NCBI GenBank assembly: GCA_964443825.1
Contig: CAYUEV010000003.1
Coordinates: forward strand, 1 to 64,000
DNA length: 64,000 nucleotides
Source of the DNA: UBA1081 sp964443825
Lineage (GTDB): Bacteria; Bacillota; Clostridia; Oscillospirales; Acutalibacteraceae
Direction of reading: 5' to 3'
Position numbers and translations under genes: made by a program. Positions 33,590 to 42,351 of this stretch are shown one piece after another (the stretch's first letter is position 1; the number at the start of each line of letters is the position of its first letter). The notes under the pieces are model-generated. The model was not told the DNA's origin and made no database searches. It saw nothing but the letters and a program-made list of their open reading frames with translations.

Positions 33590-34948
33590 TTATCCGACTA
33601 TCTGCCCCAAATCCCTTAGCCGTTGTTCTTTCGCGATGACTATTACTTTATCTCCCGGCTGTATAGTGTCGTCGCCTCCGGGGATTATGGTTTTTCTCCC
33701 TCTTACGATACCCGCTATAAGCGTGTCGCGTTTCGTCGGGAGGTCTTTAAGCGGAACGTCCGTAATTTTCGACGAGTTTTTAACGTTAAACTCAAGCGCC
33801 TCCGCTTTTCCGTCCATTATTTTATAAAGCGTCTCCACGTTGTACCCTTCAGAGTTTTCAAGGGCTCTCGCGTATCTTACAAGTATGTCGGACGTTATAT
33901 TTTTAGGCGACACTATAGAGTCCACCCCAAGTCTTTCGGCAAGCCCCAAAAGCTCTTCCTTGTTTATTTTCGCAATTACCTTATGAACCTTGTTTTCCAA
34001 GGCGTAAATTGAAATAAGTATATTCTCTTCGTCCATGCCGGTAAGCGACACGAAAGCGTCCAAAGACCTTAACCCCTCTTCAAGCAAAAGCTCCTGCCTC
34101 GCCCCGTCGCCGTGAATAATAGTGGCTTTCGGCAAAGCGTCCGAAAGAGCCCTGCATCTCGTTTCGTCTTTTTCTATTATTTTTACCGAGGCTCCGGCGC
34201 TTAAAAGCATTTTAGCGAGATAGAAAGCCGTTTTGCTCCCGCCGAAAATCATGATGTTTTTAGACTGTTTAGAGTATTTCCCAATGCTCTTTAAGAGTTT
34301 TTGCAAATCGGAGCGGGAGGCGGTAAGGCCGATTTTGTCCCCGCCCTTTAATTCGAAGCTTCCGTCCGGGATAAATATCTCTTCTCCTCTTTGCACTACG
34401 CAAACGAGCGTTTTAGCTTTGTAGCGGTCGTTTAATTCGCTCAATTTCATTCCCGAAAGAGGACTGTCCTCTCTTAAGCGCATTTCCACCATATCGAGAT
34501 TGCGCTTGGAAAAACTCTCGATTTTCACGGCCGACGGCAGCTTAAGCATATTAAAAAGCTCCCTCGCCGCTAAAAGTTCGGGGTTTACCGACATCGATAG
34601 ATTTAACTGCTGGCGCATAAACCCTAAACTTCTGTCGTTGTATTCGGGGTTTCTTATTCTCGCTATAGTGTTCTTGGCGCCCATTTTTTTCGCGATAAAA
34701 CAACTGAGCATATTGAGTTCGTCGGAGCCCGTGAAAGCGGCGAAAATATCCGCCTTGTCAATATCGGTCTCTTCAAGCGTTTCGCAGTCGGCGCAGTTGC
34801 CGCAAATCGCCATAACGTCGTAAATATTCGTAATCTCGTCAATAACCGAGCTGTCGGAGTCAAGAGCGATCACGTCGTGACCTTCGGACGAAAGCGCTTT
34901 TAAAACGCACGACCCGATTTTTCCGCAGCCGGCAATAATAATTCGCAT
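33590..34948 (-). CDS. trkA: Trk system potassium uptake regulator
   Basis: 452 aa with two RCK modules in tandem. Each has a nucleotide-binding loop: IIAGCGKIGSCVLKAL at residue 3 and IMIFGGSKTAFYLAKML near residue 232. Each is followed by a TrkA_C domain (LREDSPLSGMKLSEL... and NSSKITDVPLKDL...). Cytosolic ligand-gated regulator of TrkH, encoded immediately downstream. Confidence 0.95.
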   Translation of the reverse strand: MRIIIAGCGKIGSCVLKALSSEGHDVIALDSDSSVIDEITNIYDVMAICGNCADCETLEETDIDKADIFAAFTGSDELNMLSCFIAKKMGAKNTIARIRNPEYNDRSLGFMRQQLNLSMSVNPELLAARELFNMLKLPSAVKIESFSKRNLDMVEMRLREDSPLSGMKLSELNDRYKAKTLVCVVQRGEEIFIPDGSFELKGGDKIGLTASRSDLQKLLKSIGKYSKQSKNIMIFGGSKTAFYLAKMLLSAGASVKIIEKDETRCRALSDALPKATIIHGDGARQELLLEEGLRSLDAFVSLTGMDEENILISIYALENKVHKVIAKINKEELLGLAERLGVDSIVSPKNITSDILVRYARALENSEGYNVETLYKIMDGKAEALEFNVKNSSKITDVPLKDLPTKRDTLIAGIVRGRKTIIPGGDDTIQPGDKVIVIAKEQRLRDLGQIVG

Positions 34949-34981
34949 ATTTAAAACTCCAAAAGGAAATTAAATCCAAAT

Positions 34982-35776
34982 TCAGTTTAACAGCATTCTG
35001 TCGTTGTCGAATTCGTTTCCGTTAGCTTTTTTAAATAAATCAAGCAAATCGCTTACTTTTAAATTCTTTTTTTCGTCGCCCCCGACGTCATATATAATTT
35101 CGCCGTTATTCATCATAATAAGCCTGTTTCCGAGCCTTATGGCGTCGTTCATATTGTGAGTTATCATAATCGTCGTGATCTTCCCGTCCGACACAAGCTC
35201 TTCGGTAAGATTTAACACTTTCGCGGCGGTGGCGGGGTCCAAAGCCGCCGTATGCTCGTCTAAAAGTAGAAGTTTAGGTTTTTTTAAAGTCGCCATAAGC
35301 AGCGTCACGGCTTGCCTTTGACCGCCCGAGAGAAGACCCACTTTGCTTGTAAGGCGGTCTTCAAGCCCTAAATCGAGTTTTTTTAAAAGCGTTTTAAAGC
35401 GCTCCTTTTCTTTTTTCGTAACTCCCTGTTTTAAAGTTCTCCTTTTCCCTCTTCTCGCCGCTATAGCCAGGTTTTCGGCGATTTCCATATCCGCGGCGGT
35501 TCCCGTCATCGGATCCTGGAAAACTCTTCCAAGGTATCCCGCCCTTTTGTATTCGGGCAGTTTCGTAACGTCCTCGCCGTCGATTATTATAGTCCCTCTG
35601 TCTACGGGGTACACTCCCGTAATCATATTAAGAAGCGTTGATTTGCCCGCCCCGTTTCCGCCTATCACGGTTACAAAGTCGCCGTCCTCTAAAGTTAAAT
35701 TTATCCCTTTGAGCGCGACTTTCTCATTTATGGTGCCGGGATTAAAAGTCTTATAAACGTCTGTTATCTTAAGCAT
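34982..35776 (-). CDS. ABC importer ATP-binding protein
   Basis: 264 aa. Walker A GGNGAGKST, Q-loop VFQDPMTG, signature LLSGGQRQAV, Walker B LLLLDEHTAALD, switch His in MITHNMND. The type matches COG1101, the partner of uncharacterised substrate-binding/permease systems. Overlaps the permease gene by eight bases. Confidence 0.94.
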   Translation of the reverse strand: MLKITDVYKTFNPGTINEKVALKGINLTLEDGDFVTVIGGNGAGKSTLLNMITGVYPVDRGTIIIDGEDVTKLPEYKRAGYLGRVFQDPMTGTAADMEIAENLAIAARRGKRRTLKQGVTKKEKERFKTLLKKLDLGLEDRLTSKVGLLSGGQRQAVTLLMATLKKPKLLLLDEHTAALDPATAAKVLNLTEELVSDGKITTIMITHNMNDAIRLGNRLIMMNNGEIIYDVGGDEKKNLKVSDLLDLFKKANGNEFDNDRMLLN

Positions 35777-36710
35777 TTTTCCTGTTCCCGACCCTCTCTT
35801 TATCTTTTGATTTAGTATTCTTCGCGATTTTTGATTTCCAGTATGGTACGGCTAAGAACACCGCGACTATCAAGGCGGAAAAGAGCTTCAAGTCGTTGGC
35901 GTTTAACCCTAAGCGCAATACTATCGTTATCACTATATAGTAAATCACTCCGCCGAAAACCACCGACAATAGCTTTAACGCGAAATTTTTAAATATCTTC
36001 CCGAAAATAACTTCCCCTATAATCACGGCGGCGAGACCTATGACGATCGCCCCTCTTCCCATGTTGACGTCCGCGAAGCCTTGATATTGCGACAAAAGCG
36101 CGCCCGAGAGCGCCACAATTCCGTTCGAAATCACGAGACCCGTAATTTTTCTCGTGTTGGTGTTAATGCCGTTGGCCCTCGCCATAGCCTGATTGCACCC
36201 GGTCGCCCTTAGGGAGTGTCCCGTCTCGGTTCCAAAGAACCAGTAGAGCGCGGCGATTAAAACCGCCGTAAAAATAAGCGCGACCGCTATCGATTTTGGT
36301 ATGTACCTCAACGATACCGCGAGATTGTACTTGGCGACGCTTAAGGTCTTGTTGGCCTTATTGCCTAAAATTCTCAGGTTTATCGAATAAAGAGCCAGCT
36401 GAGTGAGTATCCCGGAAAGTATCGCGGGAATGCCGAAGGCGGTGTGGAACAGACCCGTTACAAGTCCCGCCAGGCAACCCGCCAAAAACGCTATAAGCAT
36501 CGAAAGGTAAGTGTTCACGCCGGACGCCACGCACATGACGAGTACGGCGCCGCCCGTCCCCAAAGTACCGTCTACCGTAAGGTCGGCGATGTCGAGAATG
36601 CGGAAAGTTATATAAACGCCGATAGCCATAACGCCCCAGATTATGCCCTGAGCCACGGCTCCCGGGAGAGATTGCAAAAAAGAAACCATAAATGTCCTCG
36701 TAAATTTCAA
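35769..36710 (-). CDS. ABC importer permease
   Basis: 313 aa with about eight to nine hydrophobic segments, COG4120-like (branched-chain amino-acid permease fold). Typical region: GLFHTAFGIPAILSGILTQLALYSINLRILG. A charged Lys-rich tail ends the protein. Lies between the binding-protein and ATPase genes on the same strand. Confidence 0.92.
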   Translation of the reverse strand: MKFTRTFMVSFLQSLPGAVAQGIIWGVMAIGVYITFRILDIADLTVDGTLGTGGAVLVMCVASGVNTYLSMLIAFLAGCLAGLVTGLFHTAFGIPAILSGILTQLALYSINLRILGNKANKTLSVAKYNLAVSLRYIPKSIAVALIFTAVLIAALYWFFGTETGHSLRATGCNQAMARANGINTNTRKITGLVISNGIVALSGALLSQYQGFADVNMGRGAIVIGLAAVIIGEVIFGKIFKNFALKLLSVVFGGVIYYIVITIVLRLGLNANDLKLFSALIVAVFLAVPYWKSKIAKNTKSKDKERVGNRKNA

Positions 36711-36800
36711 ATAGGGAAATTTTAAATTTTTACCGCTGAAAATTCTCCTAATAAACGGCGGCGAAAACGCGTCCGCCGCCTAAAATAGCGTTATTCGGTT

Positions 36801-37853
36801 TTATTCGGCGCTCGGGTCTATCGCCTTATAGTCGGACGGAACCTTAACGCCCAGCGTCTCGCAGCGATCGGCTATATACTCTTTGGTGAGATCTTTGGAG
36901 TATTGAATTTCCATCTGCCCCGGGTCTTTCCCGTTTACAAGAATATCGTAAGCCATATCGCCGGCGGCGTGACCTATGTCGTAATAGCTTATTGAAAGAG
37001 TGGCGATACCGCATCCTTTGCATATGCCTTCTTCTCCCGCTATAATCGGGACATTCTCGGGAGCGGCGACCTCGTTTACGGCGGCCGTGGCGGAGGCTAT
37101 GGTGTTGTCAGTCGGGATGTAAATGCAGTCCGCGTAATCGCACGCCTTTGCAGCGACGGCGGCTATCTCGTTTGTGTCGGCAACCGTGAATTCCTGGTAT
37201 TCCAAACCCAGTTTATCAAACTCGCCCTCGATTACGGTCGCTTGATATTTTGAGTTAGGCTCTCCCGAGCAGTAGAGAATCGCCACTTTTTCAGCGTCGG
37301 GGAGAAGCTCTTTTACCATCGCCGCCTGATCCTCAAGCGGGGCTAAGTCGGCGGTACCCGTGACGTTAACGCCGGTAGTTCCCGTCCAGTCGCTAATCTC
37401 AAGAGCGGTCGCGAAATCGGTAACCGAAGTCGCCACAATCGGGATCTCGTCCGTAGCCGACATGGCGGCCTGAAGAGCGGGAGTCGCGTTCGCCATAATG
37501 AGATCCACCCCGTCCGCCACGAACTGATTCGCTATGGTCGCGCAAACGGTACTGTCGTTAGCGGCGTTCTGGTAATCAAATTCAACATAATCGCCAAGCT
37601 TTTCTTTTAAGGAATCCTGGAAACCTTTTGTCGCGGCGTCGAGAGCGTCGTGAGTTACAAGCTGACTAATGCCGACTTTGTACACTTTGTCAAAAACGGG
37701 AGTTCCGCTCGAGTCCTCGGTAGAGCTCTCGTTTTCCGTGTCGGAAATCGTCTGCGGCTCTTTTTTACCGCCGCCGGAACAGCCCGCGAACGCGCAGACC
37801 ACAAGCGCGATCGCGCAAACAACGGAGAGAATTTTTAACAGTTTCTTTGACAT
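36801..37853 (-). CDS. ABC importer substrate-binding lipoprotein
   Basis: 350 aa. Lipoprotein signal with lipobox FAGC near residue 25, then a Ser/Thr/Glu linker. The body is of the ABC_sub_bind family (YKVGISQLVTHDALDAATKGFQ..., LIMANATPALQAAMSATDEIPIV...). Some members bind tryptophan or other aromatic amino acids; the ligand here is not determinable. It is the first gene of the importer operon, under a strong promoter with a GC-rich hairpin in its leader. Confidence 0.93.
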   Translation of the reverse strand: MSKKLLKILSVVCAIALVVCAFAGCSGGGKKEPQTISDTENESSTEDSSGTPVFDKVYKVGISQLVTHDALDAATKGFQDSLKEKLGDYVEFDYQNAANDSTVCATIANQFVADGVDLIMANATPALQAAMSATDEIPIVATSVTDFATALEISDWTGTTGVNVTGTADLAPLEDQAAMVKELLPDAEKVAILYCSGEPNSKYQATVIEGEFDKLGLEYQEFTVADTNEIAAVAAKACDYADCIYIPTDNTIASATAAVNEVAAPENVPIIAGEEGICKGCGIATLSISYYDIGHAAGDMAYDILVNGKDPGQMEIQYSKDLTKEYIADRCETLGVKVPSDYKAIDPSAE

Positions 37854-37882
37854 CGCTTAATCCGTCCTTTTTTGGAATATTA

Positions 37883-37897
37883 GCCTCGCCGCGAGGC
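37883..37897 (-). promoter_or_regulatory. Leader hairpin of the ABC importer operon
   Basis: Perfect inverted repeat GCCTCGC / GCGAGGC in the 5' untranslated region, about 30 bases before the start codon. Could be a small attenuator-like or operator element; no T-tract follows, so it is not a terminator. Confidence 0.4.
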
Positions 37898-37920
37898 AGG
37901 GGAGAATCTAAACCGCTATC

Positions 37921-37949
37921 ATTATAAACCGCCCAAAAATAATTGTCAA
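37921..37949 (-). promoter_or_regulatory. Promoter of the ABC importer operon
   Basis: Minus strand TTGACA (37944-37949), 17-base spacer, TATAAT (37921-37926). Confidence 0.85.
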
Positions 37950-37974
37950 TATTTTTTTGTTTCTTTTAAAGGTA

Positions 37975-38003
37975 TTGACAAAAATTCTTTTTAGTGTTAT
38001 CAT
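37975..38003 (+). promoter_or_regulatory. Promoter of the secreted endonuclease/phosphatase-family gene
   Basis: TTGACA (37975-37980), 17-base spacer, TATCAT (37998-38003). Divergent from the importer promoter; the two -35 boxes are only 25 bases apart. Confidence 0.8.
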
Positions 38004-38050
38004 TGCCGTAAGTGAAGTTATTTCTTAAGGTATGACAGAAAGGTGATTTT

Positions 38051-39265
38051 ATGAACCGCTTTAAAAAGATCGTTTGCGTCTTGTTGAGTGTTCTTATCTT
38101 CGCGGGCGGAAGCTCCGCGGTCTTTGCCGCAGACGGTACGGGCGTCCCCGCCATAGGGGATACGGGCGAGTTTAACGCCCTGACATATAACGTCCAGGGG
38201 CTTCCGAATTTCGATACCGAACCGGGCGCGAGAGACGTGTGGGGCGATTCCATTCTTATCGGTACGAAGCTGAACGCTTTAAATTGCGACATAGTGGCTC
38301 TTCAGGAGGATTTTAACTACGACTCATATTTAAGAGCCGGCATGACCAATTACCAAAACAAGTTAAGCGGAGAAACCGCCGTGACCGAGCGTCATCAGTC
38401 CGACCACTCCGGCGGCGCTCCTTTGGGCGACGGTCTTAACATTTTCTCAAAGCGCGCGATGTATAACGACGAGCGCGTTTTATGGAGCGAATCCTCCGGT
38501 TTTATCGAGGGCGGCAACGACGCGGCGACCTACAAAGGTTTTCAGGTAACTACCGTTGAACTCGCCGAAGGATATTACCTTGACGTTTACAATATCCACA
38601 TTGACGAAGGCTCCGACGAAGACTCCTTAAAAGCCCGCAGGCAGCAGTTCGCGGAACTGGCGGATTACATTAAAAATCACTCCGTTTACGACGAAACCAC
38701 GGGCGTTTACGATCACGCCGTCCTGGTAACGGGCGATTTTAGCGCGAATATCTACACCGAGGGAGATCCCGACGGCGATAATCTTGTCAGCGGTCTCTTG
38801 GAGCCCTGCCATCTTAACGACGCCTGGGCGGTTACCACCATCGAGAGCATAGCCGAGAAGAGTCCTCAGGAGAATCCCGACGGTTCCGGCGTTTATTACG
38901 ATTACGGCGATTATTACGATTACGCCAAACGTACCGATTTGACGCCCGAGCAGTCTTCCGGTCACTATGATTCAGTCGAGAGATTTTGCTACGCGAACGG
39001 TAACGGCGTCAAAATTTACTGCACGGAATATAAATTCCTGGAGATCGCCGACGGCGGCAGAAAGCTTTCGGATCATGACGCGGGGCGCGCTGATTTCACA
39101 TGGCAAATAGTTCCGAAAGTTCAAGATACTAACCACGTTCACGACCAGGAGAATACCACTCAGAACCAGGGATTTTTAGTCAGATTCCTAAATTTCCTGG
39201 CGAGCTTCATAAGAGCCATCGGCATGTTCTTCCAGGATTTCAGAAACTGGACCACAGGCGCGTGA
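38051..39265 (+). CDS. Secreted endonuclease/exonuclease/phosphatase-family enzyme (phospholipase C/sphingomyelinase-like)
   Basis: 404 aa. Signal peptide 1-26 (ending VFAA). EEP-fold motifs in order: LTYNVQGLP, ALQEDF (metal Glu), VYNIHIDEGSDED, VTGDFSAN and LSDHDAG (catalytic SDH). The usual GDxN motif reads GDFS, a change at a catalytic position. The last ~30 residues (FLVRFLNFLASFIRAIGMFFQDF) are hydrophobic or amphipathic and may attach the protein to the membrane. Extracellular nuclease or phospholipase; the layout (signal, long inserts) favours a sphingomyelinase-like phosphodiesterase, but this is inferred. AAAGGTGA ribosome site. Monocistronic. Confidence 0.82.
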   Translation: MNRFKKIVCVLLSVLIFAGGSSAVFAADGTGVPAIGDTGEFNALTYNVQGLPNFDTEPGARDVWGDSILIGTKLNALNCDIVALQEDFNYDSYLRAGMTNYQNKLSGETAVTERHQSDHSGGAPLGDGLNIFSKRAMYNDERVLWSESSGFIEGGNDAATYKGFQVTTVELAEGYYLDVYNIHIDEGSDEDSLKARRQQFAELADYIKNHSVYDETTGVYDHAVLVTGDFSANIYTEGDPDGDNLVSGLLEPCHLNDAWAVTTIESIAEKSPQENPDGSGVYYDYGDYYDYAKRTDLTPEQSSGHYDSVERFCYANGNGVKIYCTEYKFLEIADGGRKLSDHDAGRADFTWQIVPKVQDTNHVHDQENTTQNQGFLVRFLNFLASFIRAIGMFFQDFRNWTTGA

Positions 39266-39568
39266 TTCTGATATTAGACGTTAGATATTAGATTGTAAAA
39301 CAGACGTTTTAGTTTTATCACACCGGCGGCGTTTAGCGGACGGCGATTGGCGCCCGGAATTTAACGCGGGGCGGTTTTCGCTAAAACTATAAAAACTTTC
39401 CAAAAAAGTTTGCAGCGAAGTTTTTAAGGTTTACTTCCGCGGAGGAGTTCCGCCGCAGGAGGCGGCGCCGTCCGTCATTCGTCGCCCGTGTGTTTAACGA
39501 GATTTCCTGTCTTACAATACAACGTCTAACGTCCGACATACAAAAAATAGACAGAATGGGATTTTAAA
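39266..39568. other. Non-coding region with degenerate repeats
   Basis: No gene seen. Contains ATATTAGACGTTAGATATTAG (39270 region), the core GGCGTTTAGCGGACGGCGA (39328-39346) that differs by one base from the reverse complement of 7-25, a CGCCGC/GCGGCG hairpin (39451-39467) and an ACGTCTAACGTC unit near 39524. No clear promoter for the next gene. Confidence 0.5.
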
Positions 39569-40579
39569 ATGAAAGTATTTATGATTGGCGGCACAGGTCT
39601 TTTAGGCTCCGCCGCGGCGCAACTTTTTATCGACCGAGGGCATAGCGTCAAAACATTAGCTCTTCCCCCTCTCCCCGAAGGCGCTCCCATTGCCCCCGAA
39701 ATGGAAATTATTTTCGCGAACTACCTTGAGAAGACCGACGAGGAAGTCGCGGAGCTCATGGCGGGTTCAGACGTTTTTGTCTTTGCCGCCGGAGTTGATG
39801 AAAGAGTGGAGTTTCCCCCGCCCGTTTACGAAGCGTACAAAAAATACAACATCGACCCCGTTAAAAGGCTGCTGCCCATAGCTAAAAAAGCCGGAGTTAA
39901 ACACTGCGTGGTTTTAGGCTCGTATTTTTCGTATTTCGCGAAAACGTGGCCGGAACTCAAGCTTACCGAACATCACCCCTACATCAGAAGCCGCATAGAG
40001 CAGGAAAAAGCCGCTTTGAGTTTTGCCGACGACGATATGGACGTCGCGGTTTTAGAGCTTCCCTACATATTCGGAACTCAAAAGGGCAGAAAGCCCGTCT
40101 GGGTTATCCTTATAGAGCAGCTCTCCAAAATGAAGCCTTGCACTTTCTACCCCAAGGGCGGCACTACGATGGTCACCGTCCGTCAAGTCGCCGAGGCCAT
40201 TTGCGGCGCGGCTGAAAAGAATAAAGGCGGCAACGCTATCCCCATAGGTTACTACAATATGTCGTGGAACGATTTTCTTCGCATAGTCCACGCGGCGATG
40301 GATAAGCCCAAGAGGAAGATTATCAATATCCCCAAGTGGTCCTTTAAGATTTTCGGGCTATACATGAGAAAGCAGTATGCCGACAGAGGAATTGAAAGCG
40401 GCATCGACCCGGTAGGTCTCGCCGAGATCATGTGCAGATGCACTTATATCGGCAAGAATTATTGCGAAGCTTTAGGAGTTACTCCCGACGACATTAAGTC
40501 CGCGATTTTCGACTCCGTAAAGCTCTCTGTCGACGCTTTTACGGGCGCCCAGAAGCTCCTTGAAATGAAAGGCGAATAA
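39569..40579 (+). CDS. NAD-dependent epimerase/dehydratase-like protein, atypical
   Basis: 336 aa extended SDR-like protein. Rossmann motif MIGGTGLLGSAA at the N-terminus. The usual YxxxK catalytic pair appears as YIRSR, so Lys may be replaced by Arg, making the classical mechanism doubtful. The C-terminal half (YYNMSWNDFLRIV..) resembles NmrA/epimerase-type substrate domains. Substrate unknown. It stands alone between a repeat-rich gap and a terminator. Just after the stop lies a decayed copy of its own 3' end (see findings). Confidence 0.78.
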   Translation: MKVFMIGGTGLLGSAAAQLFIDRGHSVKTLALPPLPEGAPIAPEMEIIFANYLEKTDEEVAELMAGSDVFVFAAGVDERVEFPPPVYEAYKKYNIDPVKRLLPIAKKAGVKHCVVLGSYFSYFAKTWPELKLTEHHPYIRSRIEQEKAALSFADDDMDVAVLELPYIFGTQKGRKPVWVILIEQLSKMKPCTFYPKGGTTMVTVRQVAEAICGAAEKNKGGNAIPIGYYNMSWNDFLRIVHAAMDKPKRKIINIPKWSFKIFGLYMRKQYADRGIESGIDPVGLAEIMCRCTYIGKNYCEALGVTPDDIKSAIFDSVKLSVDAFTGAQKLLEMKGE

Positions 40580-40646
40580 GATTGCGCTCTTTTGCGGGCG
40601 CTCAAACGCTCCTCAAAATAAAGGCTGGCAAACCCTAAAACAAAAT

Positions 40647-40682
40647 ACGGCGGCAAAACTTAAACCGCCGTTATATTTTTTG
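40647..40682. terminator. Terminator between the epimerase-like gene and glpK
   Basis: Stem ACGGCGG (40647-40653) / CCGCCGT (40665-40671) with TATATTTTTTG on the plus side and A-rich sequence on the other; convergent genes share it. Confidence 0.85.
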
Positions 40683-40695
40683 CTAAAACGCCGGA

Positions 40696-42216
40696 CTAAT
40701 CTTCCGAAGCCCAGTTCATGGAGCGTTTTACGGCGCGTTTCCAGCCGCTGTAAATCCTATCCCTGTCTTCTTTCGGCAGCTGCGGGACAAATTCCCTTGA
40801 AACTTCTCTTATGCCCTCGATTTCCTGCCTGCTCGACCAGAACCCGGTCGCGAGTCCCGCGCAGTACGCCGCCCCGAGAGCGGTTGTTTCGACGACTTTC
40901 GGTCTGTTTACGACAGTTCCAATCATATTCGCTTGAATCTGCATCATAATATCGCTGACGCTCGCTCCGCCGTCCACTCTTAACTCGGTAAGATCTATTT
41001 CCGAGTCGGCTTTCATCGCCTCTAAAAGATCCGTCATCTGGTAAGCGATACTTTCAAGAACCGCTCTCGCCAGATGTCTTTTATTAGTCCCTCTCGTAAT
41101 GCCTACTATGCAGCCTCTCGCGTACATATCCCAATAAGGCGCTCCAAGCCCCGTAAACGCCGGAACCAGATAAATCCCGTTTGAGTCCGGCACGCTTTCC
41201 GCCAGCCTGTCGCATTCGGGAGCCGTTTCAATAATCCCCAGCTCGTCCCTTAACCACTGAATGACCGACCCCGCGTTAAAGGCCGAGCCTTCAATGCAAT
41301 ATTCCACTCTGCCGTCAATTCCCCACGCGAGACCCGTTAGAAGATTGTTGTTTGATTTAACTCTTTTTCCGCCCGTGTTCATAAGCAAAAAACACCCCGT
41401 GCCGTAAGTGTTTTTAGCCTGCCCCGGGCGAAAACACGCCTGCCCGAACAGCGCCGCCTGCTGATCCCCGACAGCGCCCGCTATGGGAATGCCCGCTAAC
41501 GACTCAAGCCCCGCGAGACCTTTAGTCACAACGCCGTAAATTTCGCTCGAAGGGACGACTTTCGGCAAAATCGACATAGGTATGTTTAATTCGCCGCAAA
41601 TATGCTCGTCCCAGCGGAGATTGTCTACGTCGTACAGCATGGTTCTCCACGCGTTGGAGTAATCCGTGACGTGAGCCTCTCCGCCGGTAAGTTTCCAAAT
41701 AAGATACGTCTCAATAGTGCCGAACAGGAGATTTCCCGCTTCAAGGCAATCCCTCGCTTTTTGACTGTTTTCAAGAACCCACATGATTTTTGTCGCGGAA
41801 AAGTACGCGTCGACTATAAGACCCGTGTGATCTTTTATGTATTCGCTGAGTTCCTTATCGGCGATAATTCTCTTGGTTATTTCCGCAGTTCTTCTGCACT
41901 GCCAGACTATAGCGTTATACACGGGTTTGCCGGTCGTCTTATCCCACAAAACGGTTGTCTCTCTTTGGTTCGTTATCCCGATGGCGGCTATATCCTTAGC
42001 CTCTATTTTTCCGAAAATAAGGCAGTCCGCTATCGCCATGTATACGCTTTTAAGTATCTCGTCGGGGTTATGTTCCACCCAGCCCGCTTTAGGGTAGTAC
42101 TGCGGGAACTCATATTGCGCTTTAGCCCTTATTTGACCTTTCTTATCAAATATAATCGCTCTCGAGCTGGTAGTACCCTGATCTATTGAGAGAATATATT
42201 TCTTTTTGGAATCCAT
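40696..42216 (-). CDS. glpK: Glycerol kinase
   Basis: Phosphorylates glycerol to sn-glycerol 3-phosphate. 506 aa, FGGY family. Motifs: LSIDQGTTSSRAIIFDK, NQRETTVLWDKTTGKPVYNAIVWQCRRT, GAVGDQQAALFGQACF, YGTGCFLLMNTG, and VDGGASVSDIMMQIQA. No glpF or glpD neighbour in the window; monocistronic with its own promoter. Confidence 0.97.
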   Translation of the reverse strand: MDSKKKYILSIDQGTTSSRAIIFDKKGQIRAKAQYEFPQYYPKAGWVEHNPDEILKSVYMAIADCLIFGKIEAKDIAAIGITNQRETTVLWDKTTGKPVYNAIVWQCRRTAEITKRIIADKELSEYIKDHTGLIVDAYFSATKIMWVLENSQKARDCLEAGNLLFGTIETYLIWKLTGGEAHVTDYSNAWRTMLYDVDNLRWDEHICGELNIPMSILPKVVPSSEIYGVVTKGLAGLESLAGIPIAGAVGDQQAALFGQACFRPGQAKNTYGTGCFLLMNTGGKRVKSNNNLLTGLAWGIDGRVEYCIEGSAFNAGSVIQWLRDELGIIETAPECDRLAESVPDSNGIYLVPAFTGLGAPYWDMYARGCIVGITRGTNKRHLARAVLESIAYQMTDLLEAMKADSEIDLTELRVDGGASVSDIMMQIQANMIGTVVNRPKVVETTALGAAYCAGLATGFWSSRQEIEGIREVSREFVPQLPKEDRDRIYSGWKRAVKRSMNWASED

Positions 42217-42278
42217 AAAACCGCTCCTTTATAAAATATTTCCGCTTTGCTAAACGCGTTAATCCACTAAGCGTTATA

Positions 42279-42307
42279 ATTTTACACTAAAACCGGGTAT
42301 GTGTCAA
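42279..42307 (-). promoter_or_regulatory. Promoter of glpK
   Basis: Minus strand TTGACA (42302-42307), 17-base spacer, TAAAAT (42279-42284). Confidence 0.8.
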
Positions 42308-42351
42308 TAATGTTTTATTTAAATTCAGACTAAATCGCCTTAATGTTTTGT

